Source of the DNA: Anaerophaga thermohalophila DSM 12881
Lineage (GTDB): Bacteria > Bacteroidota > Bacteroidia > Bacteroidales > Marinilabiliaceae
Direction: 5' to 3'
DNA length: 38,528 nt
NCBI RefSeq assembly: GCF_000191885.1
Contig: NZ_AEWI01000040.1
Location: forward strand, 1 to 38,528
Program-made: the position numbers and the translations under genes
The notes under the pieces: generated by a model
Databases searched by the model: none
What the model saw: only the letters and a program-made list of their open reading frames with translations
What the model was told of the DNA's origin: nothing
In this document: positions 1 to 10,314 of the stretch, one piece after another
Numbering within the stretch: position 1 is the first letter of the stretch
Layout of the letters: every line of letters begins with the position of its first letter

Positions 1-54
1 TTTTCTTCAAAATGGTTGTCATTGTTGCCCTTCAGCTTTTTCGATAGTGCTTTT

Positions 55-1092
55 TCAGGAAACTCCAGTTACATTAACATTCCCTGATTTTGTAGGATTT
101 TCAGGCAACATCAATGAAGAAAGATTGCTGTTGGTAGATTCAAGAACAATAGTACCATTATTATTCACATTCTTTGTAATCTCCAGTAAGGCACCGGGCT
201 TAACTGTTACACCTGCATTTTCGGAAATGGTAAGAATAGCAATAGAAGCATTTCCATTAATTACAGGAGCATTATTATTAGAATCTATCTCAACCTTGCT
301 ATTGGAATCGGGCAGGTGCCCATTTTTCCAATTGGAAGAATTAAACCAATCTGAATCTACTGTCCCCAGCCATTTAACAGCAGGATTTAATAACCCCATT
401 TCATCCACAATGTTTTCAAGGTCAGTTCCTTCTTCAACTCTTTTAAAATCTTCAATATCGCCGTATTCACCATTATAAATGATTCCCCATCCGGGATTGG
501 TAATATTGGCATTGGGGTCCAAAATATAGATGTCATCACTATGACCATTCAGACCACCACCAAGGTGCGAAAAATCACCACCTACTATCAGATTTCCGCT
601 ATTATTTACCTGAGTCTTTGAATCGGTAGAAAAATCGCCTTTAACAACCAGGTCTCCTTTAATAAGAAGTCCTGCATTGGTGGAAGTTAAATTGCCATGA
701 ACAATTAAGATGCCACCCTGAGCAATGGTTACAGCCTCTGAACAATTTAAATTTCCAAAAATTTCAACTTTTGCACCGCTTTTTATATCAAGACCACCCC
801 ACTGATTGTTTTCGTAGTCTCCATCAACAATGAGTGTATCATTAACATTCACGGTAACAGGATTTAGATTCCCGTTACGAGTGATCGTACCGTTAATGGT
901 CATCTCTTTGTCAATATTTTCAAAATCGGAAGGAACATTCCCGTTTAGCCAGGAATTTTCATCTTCGAAATTACCTTGTTTTTCGACGGTAATGTATTCA
1001 TTATTGTTACCGTTGCCATTGCCATTCTTGGCAAAAGCATTAAACCCAAGAGTAAAAACCAACCCAATTAATAATAAAGTAACCCGTTTCAT
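55..1092 (-). CDS. Secreted beta-repeat protein, truncated paralogue of the giant neighbour
   Basis: A 345-residue protein with a clear N-terminal signal peptide (about residues 1-21, ending ...NAFA). The body is made of short beta-strand repeats rich in Gly, Asn and Val, as expected of a right-handed beta-helix or adhesin-like surface protein. Residues about 240-340 (from WLGTVDSDWF to SLMLPENPT) closely match residues about 2230-2345 of the protein at 1809-10127, so the two are paralogues. The reading frame stops just after this shared module and has no T9SS sorting domain, unlike the neighbour. The +1 frame stays open from about position 58 to the window edge, so a frameshift is possible, but that frame shows no recognisable sorting domain in the few residues visible. 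Its leader is shared with the giant gene. Function beyond surface/secreted protein cannot be assigned. Confidence 0.75.
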   Translation of the reverse strand: MKRVTLLLIGLVFTLGFNAFAKNGNGNGNNNEYITVEKQGNFEDENSWLNGNVPSDFENIDKEMTINGTITRNGNLNPVTVNVNDTLIVDGDYENNQWGGLDIKSGAKVEIFGNLNCSEAVTIAQGGILIVHGNLTSTNAGLLIKGDLVVKGDFSTDSKTQVNNSGNLIVGGDFSHLGGGLNGHSDDIYILDPNANITNPGWGIIYNGEYGDIEDFKRVEEGTDLENIVDEMGLLNPAVKWLGTVDSDWFNSSNWKNGHLPDSNSKVEIDSNNNAPVINGNASIAILTISENAGVTVKPGALLEITKNVNNNGTIVLESTNSNLSSLMLPENPTKSGNVNVTGVS

Positions 1093-1099
1093 AATTCAC

Positions 1100-1182
1100 A
1101 AATTTAACCCTGTTCAAAAATTATTTCCTCTTATTGAGGTTTCTTTGGTTACTTATACAGGACAAAAACACAGATTGTTGAG
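1100..1182 (-). promoter_or_regulatory. Promoter/leader shared with the giant T9SS gene
   Basis: Read on the minus strand, the region has CTCAACAA (1175-1182), then after 15 bases TGTATAA (1153-1159), then AAACCTCAA, then GAACAGGGTTAAATTT (1100-1115), 7 bases before the ATG. The same blocks in the same order precede the gene at 1809-10127. TGTATAA could be the -10/-7 element. The exact transcription start is inferred, not shown. Confidence 0.5.
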
Positions 1183-1449
1183 AAGTTTTGACAGACAGAG
1201 CGAATATCTTTGACGAAATGAAACATACGCAGGATAAATGTAAGATATACTCTTTTAATTGAGCGTGTCTAAAAAGTAACCTTTGGAAAACCGAATTCAA
1301 TCCTTGCTGTCGCAAGTTTTGTTTTTCAATTAATTACGCAGATAGGCGCGGAGCACATCACAACTTGTCCCAATCCTTAGGAAGATATTCAGAGAGAAAA
1401 ACGAACTTTTCAGACAGCGCCTCAACCATTCAAACAAGTGTTGAATAGA

Positions 1450-1486
1450 AAAAGCCCCGTTTCCAACGTTTTGGAACGGAGCTTTT
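1450..1486 (-). terminator. Hairpin terminator downstream of the giant gene
   Basis: On the minus strand an imperfect stem of about 15 bp (AAAAGCTCCGTTCC pairing with GGAAACGGGGCTTTT) is followed by a T-run (CTTTTTC). It lies about 320 bases past the stop codon of the giant gene, with the octamer array in between, and fits a rho-independent terminator for that transcript. Confidence 0.55.
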
Positions 1487-1659
1487 AAACTTCACAGGGT
1501 TAATTGTGATATTTTTAAATCCCTTAAATTCTTCAAAAGGGGACTTGGTGAACTTTTCTGAATTACACAGGTTTCTGTGGCAGCTCCGTAGCTTTTTTGT
1601 CCTTTTACCGGACAGATTTTACTACCGATATGTCACCGCTCCGCACTTAAATTCTAACA

Positions 1660-1811
1660 CCTAATCACCTACTCGCCTACCCGCCTACTCGCCTACTCAC
1701 CTACTTGCCTACTTGCCTACTCGCCTAATCACCTAATCACCTACTCACCTAATCACCTACTCGCCTACTCGCCTACTCGCCTAATCACCTACTCGCCTAC
1801 TCGCCTAATCA
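1660..1811. repeat. Tandem octamer array, 19 units of CCTAMTCR type
   Basis: Nineteen consecutive 8-bp units, mostly CCTACTCG or CCTAATCA with a few CCTACTCA/CCTACTTG/CCTACCCG variants, with no spacers. The last unit overlaps the stop codon of the gene at 1809-10127: the TGA is the reverse complement of the terminal TCA of CCTAATCA. On the coding strand each unit starts TGATTAGG or CGAGTAGG, so stops follow quickly in every frame. Confidence 0.9.
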
Positions 1812-4800
1812 CCTGACAACCTTTCCGGTTTTAACCACCTCTCCTGTATTTACCCGGATAATGTAAACGCCACTGTTATCGGGCAAATCAACTTCTGTTT
1901 CGGTCTCGCTTGTAGTGACACTGTTCATCAGCCGTCCATTTATATCCATAACTTCTATAGCGGCTCCTGATGACTGAAGTAGTACTTCACTGATTCGAAC
2001 CAATGCAAACTCTTTCTGACCAAGAATATCTATTCCGGTAATATCATTCTGTTCCGGTTCTTCAACATTGGTTGGAATTTCCGCTGCCTTTTCGAAATGA
2101 AGAACAAAACGGTCATGATCATCACCCATTTGAGCAGGTGTATAAACGTATTCGCTTTGCTGCAGAAGATTAATCCATGAACCGGTTTCTTTATCTTCAA
2201 GATAAACAGAGTACCCGGCCCCGAATTCTTTCAGGTCGAATGCCATCGTAACATCTGCTTCTACACGATTGCGAACACTTATTGAAATGGAAAATTCGCT
2301 ATCGTTTAATGCCGGAAGACCGTTAATGGCATAAGCACTGTTGTTAATTCTGGTGTATATTTCCGGTACATTTTCGGAACTGTTGAATTGTTTTTCCGAA
2401 TCTTCTTCTCCGATACCTTCAGAAAAAGCTTCATTAAAGTAAATCACCGTCCCGTCAAATAAAAGATTGTTATTGGTCTGTATTCTTATCAGATTGTACG
2501 AGAAAGTTTCATTTGATGCACTTTTTAATGGTGCATCGCTATTCCTGACACGGGCAGTCCGTTTTATAGTCAAATCTGCATTAGTAGTTTCTATTTTCAT
2601 CTGAACAGACTGATAGGGTGCAATATGACTGATATTACTTTCATCATATCCTTCGGGCTCAAGCGTCCATGCACCGGGTAAATTGTCGCCACCATTGTTA
2701 TATGTTTGAATTACTCTCTCTTCTCCAATCGTGACCCAACTCCAGATGGTATTGGAAAATCCCTCACGGACCCAACCTGCAGGGTTTTCCCAGTCAATGG
2801 CGGTAGGAAATGGATTTCCAACCAGATAATAACCCCGACCATAAGTTTTCGTAACATCACTATTGTTGACTTCTCCGGAAAAATTCAACTCTTTTCCTTG
2901 CAAGTATTTCCCATAGACAGCTTCCAGTTCATTCAAATCAGGATTTTCGCTTATATAAGCATCGTCAACCCTTATCCATTTCCATTTGGGATCTTCTCTG
3001 AAAACATAAACAAAATCATTATTTATATCACCATCAGGATAAAACCAATTCAATTGTGCGTACTTTATCGGACTGCTTAAATAGAACTTCTTCTTAGCAT
3101 CCAATTCGAGTTTAACATTAACTGACCCCGTTTTTGTCGGGCTATCCGGCAACATCAGGGATGAAAGTTTGGAATTGGTAGATTCGAGGATAATGGTTCC
3201 ATTGTTATCTATATTATTTTTGATTTCCAATGATGCCCCGGGTTTTAATGTTACAGTCTTCCCTGTTTCAATAGTAAGGTTACTGCAATAGGCATCCATA
3301 CCCTCACCAATGACAGGATTATTTGAAGAATTTAAATTATCTACTATTACAGAATTAGCAGCTGACGGAGCTAATCCTCCTACCCAGTTACCACCATCAA
3401 ACCAATCGGTGCTAATTGTTCCCAGCCAGGTATATTCGGCCATACTACCTGAACCAAAAGTAAACAACCTTTCTGTATTATGATAAAGCGTTTCGGTCAT
3501 AACAGAACCTCCACTAACATCGCCTGTCTTATTATTAAAATTAACTTCACCCCAAGCCGATGGCTCGTAACTAATCACAAGGAAGTCGGGACTATCCGGA
3601 TTTACACCACTCTCTGAGTCCCAGCGTAACTTAATCTCAGCATTATCTGCATTGGCAGCTTTCACACTCCAGTATTCATTTTGACTCACATAGGTAACGC
3701 CATTTTCCGAATATCCATCTTCCGAAGCAGCATGATCAAAATACTGTGCAGTCCAAAGACCGGTTGTGGCAGGTTTAACCCCGATATTTCCATAGCGGTA
3801 ATCATCACCAACGGGGAAGTCAAACATGGTTCCCGCATTAATTTTCTTCTGCATGGGGCCATTGACATACCGCAGATGAGATGCATTATTTACGGCTGCG
3901 TTGTCTGAATTTAATACCGTGAGCAATGCTGTTTCGGATGTAGAAATGATACCTTTTGTAAAAGTTATTACATTCCCCACATCAACCGGACCATTAAGAG
4001 TCAACCCCGCAACATTGTTAACTTCAATGTTATATAAAGCATTCTCATCGGTAAAGGAACCATTAATGGTTTGAACCTCATCCCCCTGCAATTTAATCGT
4101 CCCCTGACGGACATCAAAACTACCACCGGTTCGGGACATATTGCCATGAATGGTTAAAGGACGGCTTTCCTCATTAATAACATTTCCCCCTTCAATGACA
4201 AAATCTCCAAGAATATCTACATCAAGATTCGGAAGGATACGTTGGCCGCTTCCGCTAAATACCAGGTTATTAACCTGTGGAAGTTCAGCCAGGACAGAAT
4301 AATTTGAACTGCCGGAATACTCTAACGTCCCTCCGTTTTCAGAGAAAAATTCGGTATATTCACCGGCAGGCAGAGAACCAGATTCAACAACAACGGTTCC
4401 TGTTCCGGAAACTTTTCCAAGCCGGTGATTCAGTGTATTTCCAACATTGACAACCCCGCTTTCTGAAATTTCGGTCTTATATGCCGCGTGTCCGTTAACC
4501 TGCAAATTAACCTCATGATTAATTTGCACGATGGCTCCTCTGGGACCACCAGCAGGAACAACACCTCCACCAACAACGCTCCAGACATCAGGATCATTCC
4601 AGAATCCATCTTGTTCGGTAACAAAAGTCTGAACTTTGTCAGGAATGGCCTCATCGGTACCTGCTGTATAATCTCCGTCAATACCGGCATCATTAGTGCC
4701 TTCAAAGCTAAAATTCAGGATGGTATTAATCCCGTCGAAATCATCAACAGAATATTTATTCCATATCCCTTCTTCTTCATCGAGAATGCGGGCCGTTATA

Positions 4801-7800
4801 TAACTAGCGGTGTCTCCCCGAACATCGGCGGGATAGCCATGCATCGCAACATTTGCAGTAAAATTACTTATCCCTTCGGCATCCAATGTCCAGTTGTATT
4901 GCAAAACATTATCCAGGTCTTCAACAGGGATGGTAATATGAGGCTCGTTGGCAGCTTTTACCCGTATTGAACCGCCTTCATTGCCATTGGTGGTATTTTC
5001 CATAACCACCGGAGTGTACTTACCCGATGCACCTATGGGGTAGACAAAATTACTTACTACATCGGCAGGAAAATATTTCTTAATTCCGGCATCGGTAAAC
5101 GAAAGATTGGTTTGCACCATATTGGATGAGGAGAAGCTATCTGAATCATCTCCTTCAATCACTGCATTTTCAGTTAGTACGAGCAAATTTCTCCCGATAT
5201 CCAGTATTCCGTTATTCAACTTCAATACATCGGAAAATGTTATGGCAGATGACTGAGTTGGAACAACAACGCCTGCTGCGTTATCTACCATTAACCTGGC
5301 AATGGTTCCGCCTCCTGAAAGCTCTTGTGACGAGGTGCCATTCAAAACCACACCGTTACGCTCTGAACCGCTAACTGTATAAGCACCCCCGGCTATATAA
5401 AAATCACCTTTTACCGAAACATCGTTTTCACCGGTATCAAAAATTCCGGTATTCAAAGTCAAGTCGTTTGCGATTGTAACAGCACTACTCTCTCCTATTC
5501 GCAAAGTATCGGTTCCTTCATTTTTCACCAGGTTATAAAATTCGGTATTACCCGTGATGGACTGGCCGGCCAGCCCGCTGAAATAGGTGGTATTTTCGTT
5601 TGCATTATACGATCCTTCATTGGTCATATCACCATGTATGGTAACATCCAGTCCATTGGTATTAAAAACAGAATTAGTGCCAATGGATAAATTACCAAGA
5701 ATTTCCACGGGAACCGTTTTTAATTTTCCTTCCACATTGCCGGAAAAGGTTAAATTTTCCAATGGTTGGTTCACATACATATCAAAAGGCTCAGAAGCCT
5801 CGTTACCGGCAGCAATCTCGATGGTACTTCCTTCTCCCAGGGATACAGACTCCGGATCGAAATAGAAATCGGTGAACCCGCCTGCCTTACTGTTCTTTAT
5901 GGTTAGCTTAGCACCGGCTGCCTGAGTAAACGAACTTCCGGTGTTGAGGATTTCAAAAACACCGCGGGTTGATTCACCTGCATCTTTGGTTCCAATCTCG
6001 ATGGTTGAAGCATCGCTGTTCTGAGAAAATTTCAGAATGCCGGCTTCGGTATATGGTGAACGACGAATCTGAGAACCCACATAAAGCTCCCCGCTTCCGT
6101 TGACTTCAATCTCTGATTTTCCGGAAGAGGTATATTCTATATAATTGTTGGTTCCTTCATCAAATTGGGCTTTACCGCCATCGTTGATGGTCAGTTTGCC
6201 GTCGAGCCATAAACCTGCTCCATTGGGGTCACTACCGCCAAGACTTATAGTCCCTTGATTGACGATTAGTTCTGATACGGCGGGGATTTTATACATTCCG
6301 CCACCGGAGCTTAGTTCTATGTTGAGGGCGGAATTATCCAAATATGCATTCCCGGATTGCAATACTAATGTTTTGGTATTATCATTATTTAAATTACTAT
6401 TCAAATTGAAATTACCGGAAAACAATACTTGTTCGCCAATTGGCTTATTTATGTATACCCTGTTAAAATTAGTTATATCAGTACCACTCTTTGAGAATTC
6501 CACAGAATTGCTTCCTATGAAATATATATTTGCTTTTGCCGTATTCCCGGATAAATCGATAGCACCCGATTCTTGCATCAAATTCCCATATAAATTAACA
6601 GAATGTTCTATTGCTGAACCTCCTCCGGAAACATAAAAATCACCATCTCCGGAAAAGAAGAAGTCACCGTCCACATTTAATACTCTGCTCTCAGTGTTAG
6701 GGAGTACCAAATTTCCGGTATTAATTTCTAAATTACCGACTATATCTATATCGCCATTATTCTGGTTACTGATATTAAAAGTGGCATCTTCAACAAATAA
6801 ATTACCATTGACTGTTAAATCAATATCTCCAGCAGTTTTGGTTCCTGATTCAGTAATATGCAAATTCGGATATTGGTTCAATTCAAAGATTAACTCTTGT
6901 CCATAATCAATAACACCAAAAAGCTTTAAGGTTACATATGAACTCTCCGGAATACTATATGCGCCTATTCCTGTATATTCAAAAATCGCCTCATTTCCAT
7001 TGCAGAACTCTGAAAAATCAGCAGAAGGCATGTTGTCTCCATGAATTAAAAACCGCCCTTTTCCTTTTATTGAGCTAAATTCATTACCTGACACATAACC
7101 CCATCCTCCCCACAATGAGTAATTGTATGTTGCAGCACCACTTGCTCCTGATGTCACTTCAAAAGTTGGCGGATCAACGTTATCATCCCCTACACCGATG
7201 CCGGTTTCAGATTTACCCTTTATGTACACCTGGGAGGCACGTTCATCTCCTGAAATGGTAACAGTATGATTAACACCATTTGCGCCTCCGATAACAACCA
7301 TATCATAAGACCTTGGAGCCCTACTAGTTGAGCTCCCTTGGTGGTCAGCGCTTTCAGTCCATGTACTACTTTGATTAAATGGGCCGGAAGTCAGGCTATA
7401 TAAAGTTCTGACATTATTAAAAGCATTATTCTTGCCGTAAGTATAATCAGTTAATAGTGGATCTCCATAATCAAAATAAAGATTACTTCCATCTCTAACG
7501 TCATTCCCTGCATCATACCATTCATTATTTGCTGTAAAAATCATGCCTTTGCCACTGGGTACATTAGAAATATTTTCGAAATAAGTAAAAATATACCTCA
7601 TGTTGCTACTACCCACTGTTGAAAGACCTGAATATGAAGTTTTCCAGTAATAAGGGGCAACGTCGTTAGGATTATCTACCGTTGGATGGTTTGCTGCTAC
7701 ATGTTTTACGTTAATTGAGCCTGAATCATTTAATGCCCCATCAACCCTAACTGTTGCGGGAGTAAAATAATATTCACCATCAACAGTATAACCAATAGGA

Positions 7801-10127
7801 AAATACTGAGCAATATCGTCATTATATGAACCATCTAAAACTACTGGTAGTGTCAATCCTCCGTTAGATGCACGACCATTGGTTGCAAACATTCTTGAAT
7901 TTCCCCAACCGGTAGTAGAAAGCTGGCTATTCGCTAATTCCAAATTGTAATTACCCAACATTACAACCTGATCTCTGTTAAAACTTAAAGAATTAATCAA
8001 AAGATCACTAGCCAATATAATTTGAGGTTTTGACCCTGAATTATCAAAATTAAAATCTCCTATTGATTTTTCTTTCCTGTATTTGGAATATAAAGTCTGT
8101 TGGGTATTCCCATTCAACGTTATACTTCCACCGGAAATATTTCCATCAAATAAATAGATACTCCCACCTATATTAATACCACTAGCAGATACTACAAAAT
8201 TGCCACGTGTAACATTTAAATCTCCTTCAATATTAACTCCGCTACCGGAACTACTTACCTCGAAATATCCATTATAACTGATTTCTTTATTTACATCAAC
8301 ATTATTAAAATTCAATGATAATCCTTCAGCTACTGTTATTACTGAGTTTTGTGAACCAATAAATGATGTTATATTACTTCGCAAATCAATAGAACTACCA
8401 CTTTCCAGTGTTAAATCTCTTCCAATATTAAGTGCGTAATTATTTGACGTAACATCTAATATTCCATTCTCTCTAACAATAAGATCATTCAAGACTGTAA
8501 GTTCACTATTCAAAAGGGCGGTGGCAGTATTGCTTACGCCTGCTATTTCCAAATTAAAGAACGGTGCAGTTGATGAAATATTAAATTCACCTGAAGTACC
8601 AGCAATACGATTAATTTTTATTGTACCCCCGGTAACATTAAATTTCCCTTCACCCGACTGAATGTCAATGGCCAAATCATTTCCGGTGGCAGCATCCTGT
8701 ATTTCCATTGTACCACCGGTCATGATGAAAACATTATTCACACCTTCAATGGAAAAAGTGGCCTTCCCTTGTGGATTCAAGTCACTTTCAATACCACCTT
8801 TCATAAAAACATGCCCCCCTGACTGATTATAAGTCCACCGGCCTTCCTGATTACCGGCACTCCTGAAACCAGGTGTTTTTACAGTTCCACCTTCTATCTG
8901 AACCAAAGCATTACCGGAATCCCAAGCCACGAATCCATGAGTATGGGTATTTAATGTGCCGTCAGTAATTCTGAATTTTCCCAATACGGAAAAAGATTGA
9001 CTTCCAACAGCATTTACTTCCACGCCTGTTGATGTAAATCCGTCAGCATTATTACTCACTGCTGTTGAGTTCACTTCAACGGCTCCCCCGTTAATCCAAA
9101 AACCACCTGTTTCGGGAACATAAAAATCGTCACCCCCCTCTGTCAATGAATGTATGTATGTGGCACCGGTTAACTCAAGGGTACCATTTTTTATATAGAG
9201 GGCTTTCTCCTCAGACACAGTATCATTTTGCCCAAATAACCGGAAATACTCACGTTGTGAAGGATTAACAGTAAACCGGTAAGTTCGGTCACTTCCTTTA
9301 TCAAGGATAAGTCGCTGAAGAAAAGTGGTATTATTGGCAGTAAGTACGGTATTAGATTCTCCTTTGACTGTTAAAATAACATAGCCATCTGTAGGAGTAC
9401 TATCGTAGTCAGGATTAGAAAGATTGGTAAATTGAATTGATCCGTTATTGGTAATATTCCCCCGGGAATAAAGATTATGTGCAGCATTGGCTGAATTGAC
9501 AGTCATTGAAGCACCGTTATTTACAGTTATATTACCTTTAACCGTTAAAGTTCTTGTAGTATTATTATTACCAAACTGGAAATTACCGTTAAGAACGGAA
9601 AAATTACCGTTAACAGTAAGGTCTCCGGCAAGATTAACCTTAGGGTCTGTGCCTTCAAGATCAATCTCTACATTGTAAAAAGTATGATCAGAAATGTCAT
9701 ATCCGCTCCCCTTATATACAACAGTTCCTTTTCCTTCGCCAACGAAATTCGAAGCATCCCCTGAAGGAAAGTTATCACCTTCCATAATAATCCTGCCGGA
9801 ACCGCGTATTTCAGAGAAATTATGCCCCGAAGTATTCTTCAGATCGAGACGACCATCGACAGTTAAAACATTACAATGAGCAGAAAACGAATCGCCTTCG
9901 GTAGGCATGGTAATAGTACGACCACTTTTGATCACCACATCATCTCCTTCAAGCGGATATCCTTCATCTTCTGTCACATAGATCGCAGCAGCCGGATCCA
10001 GTGTCCAGTTATCGGGATTGTTCCACTCTCCCGAATTAAGCGCATACCACGTTTGTTGTGCGAAAGCATCTACGCCTGTAATTAATCCAAGAATCAGCCC
10101 GACTAATACAATGTAAAACTTCTTCAT
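1809..10127 (-). CDS. Giant T9SS-secreted beta-helix/adhesin-like surface protein
   Basis: A 2772-residue protein with a signal peptide (about 1-24, MKKFYIVLV...DAFAQ). Three long segments each open with a G8-like block in which a W-x(n)-W pattern precedes a VVI/VQI strand, near residues 24, 909 and 1829; each is followed by hundreds of residues of short beta-repeats (LTVNGN, GDLTVNGNF, VEILGNLSIG), suggesting right-handed beta-helix modules. A fourth, shorter module near 2230-2345 is shared with the paralogue at 55-1092. The last 70 or so residues (VMDINGRL, GVYIIRVNTG, KTGKVVR) form a type A T9SS C-terminal sorting domain, so the protein is predicted to cross the outer membrane and be attached to the surface or released. 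It is probably an adhesin or matrix protein; the ligand is unknown. Monocistronic, with its own leader and a downstream hairpin. Confidence 0.88.
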   Translation of the reverse strand: MKKFYIVLVGLILGLITGVDAFAQQTWYALNSGEWNNPDNWTLDPAAAIYVTEDEGYPLEGDDVVIKSGRTITMPTEGDSFSAHCNVLTVDGRLDLKNTSGHNFSEIRGSGRIIMEGDNFPSGDASNFVGEGKGTVVYKGSGYDISDHTFYNVEIDLEGTDPKVNLAGDLTVNGNFSVLNGNFQFGNNNTTRTLTVKGNITVNNGASMTVNSANAAHNLYSRGNITNNGSIQFTNLSNPDYDSTPTDGYVILTVKGESNTVLTANNTTFLQRLILDKGSDRTYRFTVNPSQREYFRLFGQNDTVSEEKALYIKNGTLELTGATYIHSLTEGGDDFYVPETGGFWINGGAVEVNSTAVSNNADGFTSTGVEVNAVGSQSFSVLGKFRITDGTLNTHTHGFVAWDSGNALVQIEGGTVKTPGFRSAGNQEGRWTYNQSGGHVFMKGGIESDLNPQGKATFSIEGVNNVFIMTGGTMEIQDAATGNDLAIDIQSGEGKFNVTGGTIKINRIAGTSGEFNISSTAPFFNLEIAGVSNTATALLNSELTVLNDLIVRENGILDVTSNNYALNIGRDLTLESGSSIDLRSNITSFIGSQNSVITVAEGLSLNFNNVDVNKEISYNGYFEVSSSGSGVNIEGDLNVTRGNFVVSASGINIGGSIYLFDGNISGGSITLNGNTQQTLYSKYRKEKSIGDFNFDNSGSKPQIILASDLLINSLSFNRDQVVMLGNYNLELANSQLSTTGWGNSRMFATNGRASNGGLTLPVVLDGSYNDDIAQYFPIGYTVDGEYYFTPATVRVDGALNDSGSINVKHVAANHPTVDNPNDVAPYYWKTSYSGLSTVGSSNMRYIFTYFENISNVPSGKGMIFTANNEWYDAGNDVRDGSNLYFDYGDPLLTDYTYGKNNAFNNVRTLYSLTSGPFNQSSTWTESADHQGSSTSRAPRSYDMVVIGGANGVNHTVTISGDERASQVYIKGKSETGIGVGDDNVDPPTFEVTSGASGAATYNYSLWGGWGYVSGNEFSSIKGKGRFLIHGDNMPSADFSEFCNGNEAIFEYTGIGAYSIPESSYVTLKLFGVIDYGQELIFELNQYPNLHITESGTKTAGDIDLTVNGNLFVEDATFNISNQNNGDIDIVGNLEINTGNLVLPNTESRVLNVDGDFFFSGDGDFYVSGGGSAIEHSVNLYGNLMQESGAIDLSGNTAKANIYFIGSNSVEFSKSGTDITNFNRVYINKPIGEQVLFSGNFNLNSNLNNDNTKTLVLQSGNAYLDNSALNIELSSGGGMYKIPAVSELIVNQGTISLGGSDPNGAGLWLDGKLTINDGGKAQFDEGTNNYIEYTSSGKSEIEVNGSGELYVGSQIRRSPYTEAGILKFSQNSDASTIEIGTKDAGESTRGVFEILNTGSSFTQAAGAKLTIKNSKAGGFTDFYFDPESVSLGEGSTIEIAAGNEASEPFDMYVNQPLENLTFSGNVEGKLKTVPVEILGNLSIGTNSVFNTNGLDVTIHGDMTNEGSYNANENTTYFSGLAGQSITGNTEFYNLVKNEGTDTLRIGESSAVTIANDLTLNTGIFDTGENDVSVKGDFYIAGGAYTVSGSERNGVVLNGTSSQELSGGGTIARLMVDNAAGVVVPTQSSAITFSDVLKLNNGILDIGRNLLVLTENAVIEGDDSDSFSSSNMVQTNLSFTDAGIKKYFPADVVSNFVYPIGASGKYTPVVMENTTNGNEGGSIRVKAANEPHITIPVEDLDNVLQYNWTLDAEGISNFTANVAMHGYPADVRGDTASYITARILDEEEGIWNKYSVDDFDGINTILNFSFEGTNDAGIDGDYTAGTDEAIPDKVQTFVTEQDGFWNDPDVWSVVGGGVVPAGGPRGAIVQINHEVNLQVNGHAAYKTEISESGVVNVGNTLNHRLGKVSGTGTVVVESGSLPAGEYTEFFSENGGTLEYSGSSNYSVLAELPQVNNLVFSGSGQRILPNLDVDILGDFVIEGGNVINEESRPLTIHGNMSRTGGSFDVRQGTIKLQGDEVQTINGSFTDENALYNIEVNNVAGLTLNGPVDVGNVITFTKGIISTSETALLTVLNSDNAAVNNASHLRYVNGPMQKKINAGTMFDFPVGDDYRYGNIGVKPATTGLWTAQYFDHAASEDGYSENGVTYVSQNEYWSVKAANADNAEIKLRWDSESGVNPDSPDFLVISYEPSAWGEVNFNNKTGDVSGGSVMTETLYHNTERLFTFGSGSMAEYTWLGTISTDWFDGGNWVGGLAPSAANSVIVDNLNSSNNPVIGEGMDAYCSNLTIETGKTVTLKPGASLEIKNNIDNNGTIILESTNSKLSSLMLPDSPTKTGSVNVKLELDAKKKFYLSSPIKYAQLNWFYPDGDINNDFVYVFREDPKWKWIRVDDAYISENPDLNELEAVYGKYLQGKELNFSGEVNNSDVTKTYGRGYYLVGNPFPTAIDWENPAGWVREGFSNTIWSWVTIGEERVIQTYNNGGDNLPGAWTLEPEGYDESNISHIAPYQSVQMKIETTNADLTIKRTARVRNSDAPLKSASNETFSYNLIRIQTNNNLLFDGTVIYFNEAFSEGIGEEDSEKQFNSSENVPEIYTRINNSAYAINGLPALNDSEFSISISVRNRVEADVTMAFDLKEFGAGYSVYLEDKETGSWINLLQQSEYVYTPAQMGDDHDRFVLHFEKAAEIPTNVEEPEQNDITGIDILGQKEFALVRISEVLLQSSGAAIEVMDINGRLMNSVTTSETETEVDLPDNSGVYIIRVNTGEVVKTGKVVR

Positions 10128-10135
10128 ATCACTAA

Positions 10136-10218
10136 AAATTTAACCCTGTTCAAAAAAATCCACCCCTATTTTGAGGTTTTGCTGTGCAATTATACACGCG
10201 TGGGAAAATTTTGTTGAG
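10136..10218 (-). promoter_or_regulatory. Promoter/leader of the giant gene, duplicated at the paralogue
   Basis: On the minus strand: CTCAACAA (10211-10218), 14 bases, TGTATAA (10190-10196), AAACCTCAA, then GAACAGGGTTAAATTT (10136-10151), 8 bases before the ATG. Order and spacing match the region before 55-1092 to within one or two bases, while the sequence between the blocks differs, which points to conserved control elements. Confidence 0.5.
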
Positions 10219-10314
10219 AATCTTTGAGAAATGAATGTTGTCTATTGATGAAAGTAAAAATTTTAGAGATAAAAGTATATTGTACATTTTTTTACAAAAA
10301 TTCAGAGACACTAG

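Larger units (their letters stand above)
1093..1808. other. Gene-free interval between the two surface-protein genes
   Basis: No convincing coding frame. It holds the promoter region of the short paralogue, a terminator-like hairpin (1450-1486), a GCAGCTCCGTAGC motif (1580-1592) that recurs near 22672, and an octamer array that runs to the stop codon of the giant gene. Confidence 0.6.

Noticed and set aside
1121..1315. A 64-codon minus-strand frame before the short paralogue
   Set aside because: It covers the conserved promoter blocks and has no family resemblance.
1660..1811. Regular tandem units that might suggest a CRISPR array
   Set aside because: Units are 8 bp with no unique spacers and no cas genes nearby; a simple tandem repeat.
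2706..9879. Several plus-strand frames of 60-160 codons across the giant gene
   Set aside because: Antisense shadows of the strongly supported minus-strand T9SS protein.
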